NCBI RefSeq assembly: GCF_003967535.1
Contig: NZ_BIFR01000001.1
Span: 2,665,001-2,729,000, forward strand
DNA length: 64,000 nucleotides
Origin: Tengunoibacter tsumagoiensis
GTDB lineage: Bacteria; Chloroflexota; Ktedonobacteria; Ktedonobacterales; Ktedonobacteraceae
Direction of reading: 5' to 3'
Position 1 is the first letter of the stretch; every line of letters starts with the position of its first letter. Made by a program: the position numbers and the translations under genes. This document shows positions 18,707-27,442 of this stretch, piece after piece. Below the pieces are notes generated by a model, which made no database searches, had not been told where the DNA came from, and saw only the letters and a program-made list of their open reading frames with translations.

Positions 18707-20500
18707 ATGTCGCAGACAACTATCTATGACACCCCTGAAAAGATTGAACTGAAGCGAGCCCCGCTCTGGTATTCCTGGCGTGTGGCCTGCTATATTCCCT
18801 GGCTGGGTATTCTGATTCTGTTCACGATGAGTCTGGTTGAGCTTTCAACGCTTGTGCCTGGACTGGTTATGAAGCAGATCCTGGATAGTGCCACTGGATC
18901 GACGAAGGTAGGGCAGTTAGAACCATGGTTATTTGTTGCTCTCTGGTTAGGGATAGAGGTCGTTATTACACTCGTTCTATTAGTGGGCAATTATTTCATG
19001 GTGATGGCGAATCAGGTATTACCTGGTTTAGTGCGACAGAATCTTTTTGCCACTATCCTGCAACGTCCTGTTCTACAGACGCTTTCAAGTGGTGATATAC
19101 TGAGCCGTTTTCGCGATGATATACCATCCGTTGCCGTCTGTTTGTTGGATCTCTCTGGCGGCCTCAGTCAGATCACGATTATCTTGATTGGTCTGATTAT
19201 TATGTATACTATTGCTCCTTCCGTTACTTTGTATGTCGTCATTCCATTAGCTCTTGTTTCTATTGCATTAAAATATGTTCAAAAGTGGATTGAGCGCTTT
19301 CATGCGGCGAATCAGGCTGCGACCAGTGCCGTGACAGGATTTCTGGGAGATGTTTTCGCTGGTATTCTTTCAGTGAAGGTTGCTCAGACAGAAGAGGCTA
19401 TTGTCAAGAAATTTCAGCATCTGGGGTATGCACGTCAGCGTGCCAATGTTCAGGATCAGCTTATGGGCCAACTGGTCAGTGCATTTTCTGCGAATGTCAC
19501 GAATCTTGCTATCGGACTGATGCTTGTGTTAGTTGTCCAGATGATGCGTACGGGAAGTTTTAGCGTGGGTGATTTTGCTTTGTTCGTCTCATATCTGACC
19601 AGTCTGACCGTCCTCGCTGATCAGATTGGTGGACGCATGACACGCTATCAGCGCATGATTGCCTCATTGAAACGTGTTCTGCATGTGATGCAAGATACAA
19701 GAACAGAGGAGCTTGTCGAGCACCGACCTTTCCCAATGCATGGAGAACTGCCGGCCCTGCCTCTAGCGCAGCTGCAAAGCCCGGAAACATTAGAAAAACT
19801 GGAAGTACAAGGCTTAACATACAGGTATTCTGGCACGCAAAGAGGAATTGAAGCTATCGATCTGACCTTAAAGAGGGGAACGCTGACGGTTGTTACCGGA
19901 CGTATCGGTTCGGGGAAGACGACACTGCTTCGCTCTTTGCTTGGCTTATTGCCGAAGAGTGCGGGAACCCTATCCTGGAATGGCAGGCAGATTGATTCGC
20001 CTGAAACGTGGTTTTTACCTCCCCATGCTGCCTATACGCCGCAAGTACCACGGTTATTTAGCCTCTCTGTAAAAGAAAACATTTTATTGGGATTACCTGA
20101 GGGGCCTGAGATCGAAGATGCGATCGTGGATGCTGTCTTCAAACGAGATGTGGCTGACCTGGAGCAAGGACTGGACACCCTGGTAGGTCCGCGTGGACTC
20201 AAGTTATCTGGAGGTCAGGCACATCGTGTAGCAGCGGCTCGCATGTATGTGCGCCAACCGGAACTGCTGGTTATTGATGATCTCTCGAGTGCACTGGATA
20301 TAGAAACAGAAGTACAGATCTGGGAACGCCTGCGACAGAAGCCACACGTCACCTGTCTCGCAGTCTCACATCGGCGTGCAGCGCTTCAACGTGCGGATTG
20401 GATAGTCGTTCTTAATGATGGAAGAGTAGAAGCTCAGGGGACCCTGGCTGAAGTGCTTCAAACATCTGCAGAGATGCAATCGATATGGGAGCGTGCATGA
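18707..20500 (+). CDS. ABC exporter half-transporter B (permease-ATPase)
   Basis: Start taken at ATG 18707, with GGAGG inside the end of the preceding gene; an ATG at 18680 would overlap it by 23 bases. The 597-residue product has a transmembrane domain (about 20-320) and an ATPase domain (about 365-590). Walker A is GRIGSGKTT and the signature motif is a canonical LSGGQ. In Walker B (LLVIDDLSSALD) the catalytic Glu is replaced by Asp. Together with the altered signature of partner A this gives one consensus and one degenerate ATP site, as in heterodimeric exporters such as TM287/288 and BmrCD. Confidence 0.88.
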   Translation: MSQTTIYDTPEKIELKRAPLWYSWRVACYIPWLGILILFTMSLVELSTLVPGLVMKQILDSATGSTKVGQLEPWLFVALWLGIEVVITLVLLVGNYFMVMANQVLPGLVRQNLFATILQRPVLQTLSSGDILSRFRDDIPSVAVCLLDLSGGLSQITIILIGLIIMYTIAPSVTLYVVIPLALVSIALKYVQKWIERFHAANQAATSAVTGFLGDVFAGILSVKVAQTEEAIVKKFQHLGYARQRANVQDQLMGQLVSAFSANVTNLAIGLMLVLVVQMMRTGSFSVGDFALFVSYLTSLTVLADQIGGRMTRYQRMIASLKRVLHVMQDTRTEELVEHRPFPMHGELPALPLAQLQSPETLEKLEVQGLTYRYSGTQRGIEAIDLTLKRGTLTVVTGRIGSGKTTLLRSLLGLLPKSAGTLSWNGRQIDSPETWFLPPHAAYTPQVPRLFSLSVKENILLGLPEGPEIEDAIVDAVFKRDVADLEQGLDTLVGPRGLKLSGGQAHRVAAARMYVRQPELLVIDDLSSALDIETEVQIWERLRQKPHVTCLAVSHRRAALQRADWIVVLNDGRVEAQGTLAEVLQTSAEMQSIWERA

Positions 20501-20683
20501 AGCTCAGGCCTGGCTCCTGGTTCTCAGGAGATGGCTGCACGAGCACGCTGATTCAAAAAGGGCCAGAGCCAATCTTGCCACTGCCTGATGTGTGAGAGTA
20601 CTGTTGCCGGGCTCCCACCACATCACAAGAGTAGTTCGCATGGGTTCACATTATCAAACCATAACGGCTTACAGCAGGTTTTA

Positions 20684-20755
20684 CTCTGTCAGTGCTGTCT
20701 GTCGTGAAGCTGTTCGAGCCCGCTGGCAGATCGAACTCTTTCATCGGTACAAGCT
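20684..20755 (+). pseudogene. Scrap of an IS4-like transposase
   Basis: A short frame reads VRARWQIELFHRYKLC, closely recalling the RARWQIELFFKWIK region that carries the final catalytic Glu of IS4-family transposases (YREK motif). One residue before the Lys is missing and no other part of a transposase is recognisable nearby. No terminal repeats are visible. It is probably a relic; a chance match cannot be excluded. Confidence 0.35.
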
Positions 20756-20774
20756 TTGTCCTGAAACAGGAAAC

Positions 20775-20823
20775 AAAAAAGCAGGTGGAATATCACTGCA
20801 AGTGATAGATCCCCTGCTTTCAG
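20775..20823. terminator. Bidirectional terminator between ABC and GH130 genes
   Basis: AAAGCAGG (20778-20785) pairs with CCTGCTTT (20813-20820) around an inner stem of ATATCACT with GTGATA. A-rich sequence on one side serves as the T-tract for leftward transcripts. It sits 20 bases past the stop of the leftward GH130 gene. Confidence 0.65.
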
Positions 20824-20842
20824 CTTGATTGCTGGATAGCTA

Positions 20843-22054
20843 TTAGATGCGTGCGGTTTTGAGCACTGCGTCCTTCGTGCCTGCCAGCAATTCCAGGTTG
20901 CGCTGGATCAGTCCTGCTCGCTGCTGTACAGATGCTGCCGAGCGTAGCGCATCGGGAGGCGTATTGAAGACATAGTCCAGCATCTTCTCTACCGTCGTTA
21001 CCGCCACGTGGATACGCGTATCAGACGAGCCATAGTAGATCAGGATCGTACCATCGGGTCGCACCACCGCTCCGTTGCAGAAGACAACGTTAGAGACATC
21101 TCCAACGCGTTCCTCACCCTCTGGAGCAATGAAATAGCCACCGGGGGCAGCGATGACCTTGTGCGGATCTTTGAGGTCGGTCAAAAATGCATAGAGCACA
21201 TAGCGCAAACCTGCTGCGGTATTGCGTACTCCATGCCCAATATGCAACCAGCCCTGAGCGGTCTTGATCGGTGGAGGCCCATCGCCATTTTTTACTTCTT
21301 TAATGGTATGGTACACTTTTGCATCGACAATGACTTCTTCGTCGATAACGGCACCATCTATACGGTCAGCCAGGCCAAAGCCGATCCCGCCGCCACCGCC
21401 GGTCTCAATGAAACCATCTTGCGGGCGTGTATAGAAAGCATATTTTCCTTTGACAAACTCGGGATGGAGCACGACGTTACGCTGTTGGGGTGAACGCAGC
21501 GTCTTCAGGTCAGGCAGACGTTCCCATGTCTTGAGATCACGTGTACGTGCAATCCCACCCTGTGCGGTTGCACTGGATGTATCGCCAGCGGGAGCGTTGG
21601 GATCTTTCCGTTCAGTGCAGAAGACGCCATAGATCCAGCCATCTTCGTGTTGCGTGAGGCGCATATCATACACGTTGGTATCGGGGTCATCCGTCTCTGG
21701 TAACAGCACCGGGTAGTCCCAGAAATGAAAATTATCGATTCCGTTCGCACTCTCTGCAACGGCAAAGAACGATTTGCGGTCATATCCTTCGACGCGAGCG
21801 ACCAGATGAACCCGACCATTGAGCAAAATAGCTCCAGTATTGAAGGCCCCATTGATTCCCAAACGTTCGATCAGATATGGGTTGGTCTGTGGGTTGAGAT
21901 CGTAACGCCAGAAGAGGGGGGTATGCGCCGCTGTGAGCGCCGGGTAGCGGTACCGGTCGAAGAGGCCATTGGACCAGTTGGGATCGATCTGGTTAGGCCG
22001 CTCCAGCAGGGTTTTGTGCGCCGTAACGAGCTGGCGCAGGCGTTGCTCGAACAT
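20843..22054 (-). CDS. GH130 glycoside phosphorylase (4-O-beta-D-mannosyl-D-glucose phosphorylase type)
   Basis: The 403-residue protein has the five-bladed propeller pattern of GH130 and the length of subfamily GH130_1. Characteristic stretches are [30 protein letters not shown] with the proposed catalytic Asp130, [11 protein letters not shown], and the phosphate/substrate-loop region [21 protein letters not shown]. Subfamily 1 enzymes phosphorolyse mannosyl-beta-1,4-glucose to mannose 1-phosphate and glucose in the cytoplasm, in mannan breakdown. No signal peptide is present, which agrees with this. No mannan hydrolase or epimerase is adjacent, so the pathway partners must lie elsewhere. 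It is monocistronic and leftward. Confidence 0.87.
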   Translation of the reverse strand: MFEQRLRQLVTAHKTLLERPNQIDPNWSNGLFDRYRYPALTAAHTPLFWRYDLNPQTNPYLIERLGINGAFNTGAILLNGRVHLVARVEGYDRKSFFAVAESANGIDNFHFWDYPVLLPETDDPDTNVYDMRLTQHEDGWIYGVFCTERKDPNAPAGDTSSATAQGGIARTRDLKTWERLPDLKTLRSPQQRNVVLHPEFVKGKYAFYTRPQDGFIETGGGGGIGFGLADRIDGAVIDEEVIVDAKVYHTIKEVKNGDGPPPIKTAQGWLHIGHGVRNTAAGLRYVLYAFLTDLKDPHKVIAAPGGYFIAPEGEERVGDVSNVVFCNGAVVRPDGTILIYYGSSDTRIHVAVTTVEKMLDYVFNTPPDALRSAASVQQRAGLIQRNLELLAGTKDAVLKTARI

Positions 22055-22479
22055 CTCTGTTTCTCTTTTCTATCCACGCGCAAAACCGCGTTTCTTATGT
22101 GATATTGCCAACAGCTTAGCATGATCACCCAACTCGGTCAAGATAGCAGGCAACCGTAGACAGACTGGATTATCAGGGCTTTCCAGTTCTGGTTTGGTTC
22201 TCTAGCGGCCAATGAGGTTCTTGCATCGGGAAGGAGCGTGGTGAAGAGGAACCTGTTCTGTTTTCGTTGCTTCATTGCTCTCATTCCCGCTTTTCTTGTA
22301 TCCTATACATAGGAATGGTAAGGAATATTATCTTTCCATACAGCCATGAATATCAGGTTTTAACAGGTCTGGTCCCTTTGCTTCCCGTAGCATAAGGGAG
22401 AGTTGAGTGGGTGAGGCATTGCATTACTCATTCCAGAGAAAAATGTGGTGAGAGTACTGGACAAGAAAGGTTTTCTAGC
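22055..22479. other. Intergenic, divergent promoter region
   Basis: About 425 bases between the leftward GH130 gene and the rightward monooxygenase-like gene. Promoters for both are expected but I could not single out convincing hexamers, and no gene or RNA is recognised. Confidence 0.35.
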
Positions 22480-22797
22480 ATGTATACGAAACTATCCTTT
22501 GTAGAATTTCTGCCGGGCAATGAACAGGAGGCGCTCGATTATATTCGTGAGAAGATGTTTCCCAGTGCAAGTGTACAGGCGGGTTTTAAAGATGCTTTTA
22601 TCTTTCAGAGTGCCGCAGAACCACAAAAGTATACTCTTATGAGTCTGTGGGAGAGCCTGGAGAAGATGCAGTCAAGCAAGCCCCCTGATCATCTGTCTGC
22701 TGAGCAACAACACTTTGAGACCTTGATTGCTACTTTTTCCCAGAGTACCCACGAACTGCTTTTTCAATTCTCGGAAAGACTAGAGCCAGAGGAATAG
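22480..22797 (+). CDS. Antibiotic biosynthesis monooxygenase-like (ABM) domain protein
   Basis: Start at ATG 22480 with GAAAGG upstream; the frame is open further upstream but without support. The 105-residue product has the dimeric ferredoxin-like ABM pattern: an N-terminal strand KLSFVEFLPG, a helix with NEQEALDYIREKM, then FIFQSAAEPQKYTLMSLWES, where the final W-E-S segment is typical of the family. Such small proteins are cofactor-free monooxygenases, heme-degrading enzymes or simple stress proteins. The gene ends 9 bases before the alpha/beta hydrolase gene, so the two form an operon. Function beyond the fold is not predictable. Confidence 0.65.
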   Translation: MYTKLSFVEFLPGNEQEALDYIREKMFPSASVQAGFKDAFIFQSAAEPQKYTLMSLWESLEKMQSSKPPDHLSAEQQHFETLIATFSQSTHELLFQFSERLEPEE

Positions 22798-22806
22798 GTA
22801 CATTTT

Positions 22807-23586
22807 ATGAAAAACGTTCGCTCACAAGACGGAACAGTGATCGCATTTGACCAATCTGGCGAAGGTCCAGCCATCATCCTGGTGCTGGGCGCATTTAACG
22901 ACCACTTCACTGGCTCAGCGCTGGCGGAGAGACTTTCCAAGCATTTCACCGTCTTCAATGTTGATCGCCGAGCACGCGGCGAAAGTTCCGATACTGCTCC
23001 CTACGCCATCGAGCGCGAAATCGAGGATATCGCCGCTCTCATCGACGAGGCAGGGGGATCAGCCTCTGTCTTTGGCTATTCCTCTGGCGCTGTCCTCTCG
23101 CTGATGGCGGCTGAGCAGGGCTTACCCATCACAAAGTTGGCGCTCTACGAACCCCCGTTTCTGCTTGAGCAGGGTCTGGCTGAGCGGTCGCGGACGGCTG
23201 CAACCCGGCTCAGCGAACTGCTCTCGCAAGGATTGCGAGGCGAGGCGGTCGAACTCTACCAGACGGACTTGGTGGGGATTCCAGCTGAAATCGTGGCCCA
23301 GCTCCGCAACGCGCCCTTCAGACCCTCCCTCGAAGCCATCGCGCAATCGCTGGTCTATGACGCCATCATCCTGGGCAAAATGGATCTCCTGGCCTCTCGC
23401 CTGAGCTCCATCGCGGTCCCAACTCTGCTGATCAGTGGGGAAGCAAGCCCGGCTATGCTCAGCGACGCGGCCCAGGCTATCACAGATGCTCTCCCCCACG
23501 CGCAGCATCGTCGCCTGCCGGGGCAAACCCACGACCTCGTGGCTGAGATTCTTGCTCCTGTGCTGGAAACGTTCTTGCTTAACTAA
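22807..23586 (+). CDS. Alpha/beta hydrolase
   Basis: The 259-residue protein has the alpha/beta hydrolase layout: oxyanion strand IILVLGAF, then VDRRARGESS, the nucleophile elbow GYSSG with Ser92, the acid region LLISGEASP and the catalytic His242 in GQTHDL. It lacks a signal peptide, so it acts in the cytoplasm. Its base composition is visibly richer in G and C than the flanking genes, with many codons ending in C or G, which suggests recent acquisition. It follows the ABM-like gene by 9 bases. A hairpin-like GAAAGAG/CTCTTTC pair follows the stop codon. Substrate is unknown. Confidence 0.82.
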   Translation: MKNVRSQDGTVIAFDQSGEGPAIILVLGAFNDHFTGSALAERLSKHFTVFNVDRRARGESSDTAPYAIEREIEDIAALIDEAGGSASVFGYSSGAVLSLMAAEQGLPITKLALYEPPFLLEQGLAERSRTAATRLSELLSQGLRGEAVELYQTDLVGIPAEIVAQLRNAPFRPSLEAIAQSLVYDAIILGKMDLLASRLSSIAVPTLLISGEASPAMLSDAAQAITDALPHAQHRRLPGQTHDLVAEILAPVLETFLLN

Positions 23587-23743
23587 CTTGAAAGAGAGGA
23601 CCTCAGGAGGTGACTGCCTGGCGTCTCTCCTCTTTCTGCAGCCGACTGCCGCCCCATTGCTCTGCCTGGGGAAAGGCTCTGTCTGTTCTCTTTTTGGAAG
23701 AAGACATTTTCGTAGGAACGTCCAGACTGGATCATCGCGCTGA

Positions 23744-23773
23744 TTGACACTGCCATAGATTGCTTGTTATACT
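23744..23773 (+). promoter_or_regulatory. Promoter of GH43 gene
   Basis: TTGACA (23744-23749) and TATACT (23768-23773), spaced by 18 bases, lie 59 bases before the GH43 start codon. Confidence 0.6.
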
Positions 23774-23831
23774 CGCCAGAAATACATTCTTTCTTTTCTC
23801 TTCTCTTTTCATTTTTATTGGGAGTCTCTCC

Positions 23832-25355
23832 ATGCACTATAATAATCCAATTATCCCCGGCTTCCATCCTGATCCCAGCATTTGTCGGGTTGGCGATGAT
23901 TATTTTCTGGTGAACAGTTCCTTTGAGTATTTCCCTGGCGTGCCTCTCTTCCACAGTCGCGATCTGATCCACTGGGAGCAGATTGGTCATTGTCTGACAC
24001 GCACAAGCCAGCTTGATTTGCGCAAGGCCTGGAAATGTAATGGCATCTTCGCACCGACGATTCGTTACCATCAGGGTACTTTTTATATGATCACTACAAA
24101 TGTGAGTAGCCAGGGAAATTTCTTTGTGACAACGCAAGATCCGTACGGCGAGTGGTCCGACCCGATCTGGTTCCAGCATCGCGGCATCGATCCATCGCTC
24201 TATTTTGATGACGACGGCACTGTTTACATGACGGGATCGCATAACGAGGCCGGATTTGGAGCTACAGGTATCCTCCAATGCCAGCTTGATATCACCACAG
24301 GCCAGTGCCTGACGGAGCCGCGCATCATCTGGCAGGGGACTGGTGGCAAAGGCCCCGAAGGGCCTCATCTCTTTAAAAAAGATGGTCTCTATTATCTCCT
24401 GATCGCTGAAGGTGGGACTGAGTATGGCCATATGGTCACGATTGCGCGCAGTACCAGCCCCTGGGGTCCGTTCGAATCTTGCCCGCATAATCCTATTTTG
24501 AGCCATCGCAGTCTGGACGATGCCATCCAGATCACCGGTCATGGCGACTTCGTTGAAGATCAGCAAGGCAACTGGTGGATGGTCTGTCTGGCCGTCCGAC
24601 CCAATGGCTACCCACCCTGTCATCACCTGGGACGTGAGACCTTCCTCACCCCCATCACCTGGACAAACGATGGCTGGCCGATCATCACAGGTGGTCGCCT
24701 CAAATTAGTTACGGAGGCCCCTTGCCTACCTTCCCAGCTCGTTCCCATTTTTCCAGCCCGCGATGACTTCGATCAGCCCCAGTTGCGACCTTACTGGAAT
24801 TTCCTGCGTAACCCGGACATGACACGTTACTCGCTAAGTGAGCGTCCAGGCTGGTTGCAACTTCGGGGCTCCTCGTCCTCTATAGCAGGGAAGGGAGCAG
24901 TAACCTGGCTGGGACGTCGTCAAGAACACTTTATCTGTCGCATCACAACCTTGCTCGATTTTGAGCCACAGATTGATGGTGAAGAAGCCGGGCTGATTGT
25001 GCGGATGGACGCGCAGCATCATTACGAGATCGCAGTCACACGCCTGGAAGGAGAACAACGCATCATCGCCCGCCGCACGATTGGCACACTTTCAGCAATT
25101 GTCGCCAATGTCGCCTTCCCGGCTGGACCAATACAACTGGGCATCGACGCGACACACGATCTCTATACGCTAACCTTCACAGCAGTTGATCAGGTAGAAC
25201 AAATCCTTGCCAGAGGCGAGACGCGCTATCTTTCAACGGAAGTCGCAGGCGGTTTCACTGGCGTTTATTTCGCTATCTATGCCAGCGGCAACGGCCAGGA
25301 ATGCCAGACACCAGCCTATTTCGATTGGTTCGATTACCAACCAGGGTTAGAGTAA
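23832..25355 (+). CDS. GH43 family beta-xylosidase
   Basis: Start chosen at ATG 23832 with GGGAG upstream; the open frame before it is not preceded by a ribosome binding site. The 507-residue protein has an N-terminal five-bladed propeller and a C-terminal beta-sandwich (from about 310), the layout of GH43_11-type xylosidases. The catalytic trio is visible: base Asp14 in FHPDPS, pKa-modulating Asp120 in RGIDPSLYF, and acid Glu176 in KGPEGPH. Without a signal peptide it probably cleaves imported xylo-oligosaccharides in the cytoplasm. It has its own promoter and converges with the DUF3626 gene 20 bases away. Confidence 0.88.
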   Translation: MHYNNPIIPGFHPDPSICRVGDDYFLVNSSFEYFPGVPLFHSRDLIHWEQIGHCLTRTSQLDLRKAWKCNGIFAPTIRYHQGTFYMITTNVSSQGNFFVTTQDPYGEWSDPIWFQHRGIDPSLYFDDDGTVYMTGSHNEAGFGATGILQCQLDITTGQCLTEPRIIWQGTGGKGPEGPHLFKKDGLYYLLIAEGGTEYGHMVTIARSTSPWGPFESCPHNPILSHRSLDDAIQITGHGDFVEDQQGNWWMVCLAVRPNGYPPCHHLGRETFLTPITWTNDGWPIITGGRLKLVTEAPCLPSQLVPIFPARDDFDQPQLRPYWNFLRNPDMTRYSLSERPGWLQLRGSSSSIAGKGAVTWLGRRQEHFICRITTLLDFEPQIDGEEAGLIVRMDAQHHYEIAVTRLEGEQRIIARRTIGTLSAIVANVAFPAGPIQLGIDATHDLYTLTFTAVDQVEQILARGETRYLSTEVAGGFTGVYFAIYASGNGQECQTPAYFDWFDYQPGLE

Positions 25356-25374
25356 GTTTCACCGACATCACCTG

Positions 25375-26475
25375 TCACCTTCTTTTTTGTTTTCCATAAA
25401 CGACAAGAATATGCCACAAATACTTAAGATGTTGGAGCGTCTCTTCGGGCGTTCCCCAGTCATTCCAGCGTTCTGGAGTGGTCACCACTGAAGCGGCTGC
25501 TGACCCGATGGTTGCCGCGTTGAGATACGCATGATCACCGGCATACTCTTTCTGGATGCGCCTGGCGAGAGGGGGCATTTCTGGCCCACGGAAGTCATCG
25601 GGCACCTCTTCGAAGGGAAGCTCACAACCTTCATGCCATTCCAGATGCAAACCATATTTTTTGGCGGTTGCTTCCAGGAGTTTTCCAGTCATCGTGTGCT
25701 GAAAAGAAGGATCGGCAACAAGTGCATCGACGTCCTCGGCCAGACGAAGGTCGCCATGGATCTGTGCCTCAATATAGTCATCAAGTGCTCGTCCTTGCGA
25801 GCGCGGAAAGAGTGCTGTTGTGGTATTGCCAGCAGAAAGTATGGTGTTGAGAAATGTGCTCACATCGACATTTTTTCTCCCCAGCGCATTGCCATGTTTG
25901 TGTATTTCCTCCAGCAGGCCCGCGAGAACTGGCTCAAAGGCATGGATGACACCTCGGTCCTGTGGATTGAAGAAGCTATCACCAAAGACATAGGTTGCAC
26001 GCTGCAAAATCAGTTTTTTTAAGCGGAAATGACAGGAGCCAAACCGGGGGCAGGCACCATCACTGTAGTTCAGCAGATTCAGTCCCCCATACTTGGGACG
26101 TTCTGTTATTGTGACTCCCGACAGCTGGTAGGCTCCCCCAAGCATCGTTTCTTCCCAAAGATCGCGATCGCCACCCGCAAATGCCGTGAGTCCGCCATTG
26201 GAGATATTGGTTTCAAACTGGCTACGGTAAAGACCATCTTCATACAGTCCGGTGATCACAGAACGACCATCTGCCAACAAACGGTCTGGATGAAAATTGA
26301 TAGTCAGGTCCGCTCTCTGTTCGATAGCTTTGAGAAGATCATCAATGGTGCATGCACTCTTTGATGAAGAGAGGACGCTCTGAATCCGTTCTCTTGCGTT
26401 CCTTTGTGTATGTTCTGCTTGTTGATACACCGCATCAAGCGCCCTTTGTTGTGCGCTGGTGAGCTGAAAAGCCAT
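25375..26475 (-). CDS. DUF3626 domain protein
   Basis: Start placed at ATG 26475, behind GGAAGAAG; the frame is open for another 36 codons upstream. The 366-residue product carries the DUF3626 hallmark TINFHPDRLL near residues 58-67, together with GLYRSQFETNISNGG and PRFGSCHFRLK. The family is found sporadically in bacteria and has no established function; its conserved His, Arg and Asp residues suggest an enzyme. It lies directly behind a 128-codon frame in the same orientation. The region before the start also looks protein-like in the DUF3626 frame (see findings). Confidence 0.75.
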   Translation of the reverse strand: MAFQLTSAQQRALDAVYQQAEHTQRNARERIQSVLSSSKSACTIDDLLKAIEQRADLTINFHPDRLLADGRSVITGLYEDGLYRSQFETNISNGGLTAFAGGDRDLWEETMLGGAYQLSGVTITERPKYGGLNLLNYSDGACPRFGSCHFRLKKLILQRATYVFGDSFFNPQDRGVIHAFEPVLAGLLEEIHKHGNALGRKNVDVSTFLNTILSAGNTTTALFPRSQGRALDDYIEAQIHGDLRLAEDVDALVADPSFQHTMTGKLLEATAKKYGLHLEWHEGCELPFEEVPDDFRGPEMPPLARRIQKEYAGDHAYLNAATIGSAAASVVTTPERWNDWGTPEETLQHLKYLWHILVVYGKQKRR

Positions 26476-26480
26476 TGTTT

Positions 26481-26867
26481 TTACATCTTCTTCCGTTTTT
26501 TTTGTGTTACTTTTTTGAAATTCAAGTTCATAGACCTGGACGAGACTCTGTCCCTCATCGGCGAGTTGGCTAGTAATGGCCACGAGCGCTGGTGAGTGTC
26601 CATCCAGGGCTCAAAGCATGCATAATGGTGTCCTTGCGTCACAGTATAGACAGCCAGTATTTCGCCCTGCTTATTGAAGGCATGGATCTCATATTCATGA
26701 AGGATAAAGATCTGAATCTTTGAGATATTCCTCAAAACTAATATCATACTATGTTCAGGATTATCTCTACCAATTTGGATCGTCTCTTCATCTTCAGCCG
26801 TAGCTTGAAACTCAGGTGTCCATTCAACAAGCACCTGTAAATGATGACCAGCATGAGCCGCAAACAT
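26481..26867 (-). CDS. Hypothetical protein upstream of DUF3626
   Basis: This is a 128-codon frame ending 5 bases before the DUF3626 start. Residues 1-95 look like a genuine beta-rich soluble protein (IQIFILHEYEIHAFNKQGEI). The last ~30 residues are basic and low in complexity (KKVTQKKRKKM) and do not look natural, which raises the possibility of a frameshift into the DUF3626 frame. I recognise no family. Its position suggests co-expression with DUF3626. Confidence 0.5.
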   Translation of the reverse strand: MFAAHAGHHLQVLVEWTPEFQATAEDEETIQIGRDNPEHSMILVLRNISKIQIFILHEYEIHAFNKQGEILAVYTVTQGHHYACFEPWMDTHQRSWPLLANSPMRDRVSSRSMNLNFKKVTQKKRKKM

Positions 26868-27160
26868 CTTTTAGATCACAAGATTCAGGCAAGTACCTTC
26901 CCAATTTTTTTTCACTGAAAACGCTAAAGTACTTAACCGTCTCATTGTGATAAAAGGCTGAGATCCTATTCATACTCTTACTTTACAATCCAAGCATTAA
27001 AATGAGAATAATAGGAAATATGAAAAAAATCCTTTGTGGAATATACTACATGAATATCAGATTTTCACCAGAAAGAATTAACTGTTTTTGATGGCATGCA
27101 GTGCAGTATAGAGTCGATGGTGTTATTGACAATCCCCCTGTTGAACGCCCTGAATTACTG

Positions 27161-27442
27161 ACCCTCCGAAAACCTCTCTAGAGCTGGTTAGAAAAGGGGC
27201 TAATGGTATCCTGATTAGCATAAATCAACGCTGCATAAAATATGAATAAGAGTAGAAGCTAAGAGAACAGATCTGAAAATCCCCCCTTGTTTTGCTACAA
27301 AAAGAGGTTTTCGGATGGATGGGTTTATGGTATACTTATGAAGGACGAAGTGCAGAAAAACGTCGCACTGAGAGGCCAAAAAAAGGGCCTGTCAGACCAA
27401 AAAGGTCAAAAATGTCCACCCCACCTCTGCCAAACGCCCGCG
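27161..27442 (+). promoter_or_regulatory. CRISPR leader 1
   Basis: This A/T-rich segment precedes the first repeat of array 1 and is closely similar over its whole length to the segment before array 2. It contains a -10 TATACT (27331-27336), with TTTTCG (27308-27313) at the -35 distance. A short palindrome AGGCC...GGCCT lies close to the array. Transcription would run rightward into the array. Confidence 0.8.

Noticed and set aside
20592..20828. 78-codon frame after the ABC exporter
   Set aside because: No ribosome binding site and it runs through the terminator; only the short transposase-like piece inside it is kept, as a relic.
26868..27160. Possible small gene between the hypothetical gene and CRISPR leader 1
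   Set aside because: AT-rich sequence with no frame or RNA structure that I can support.
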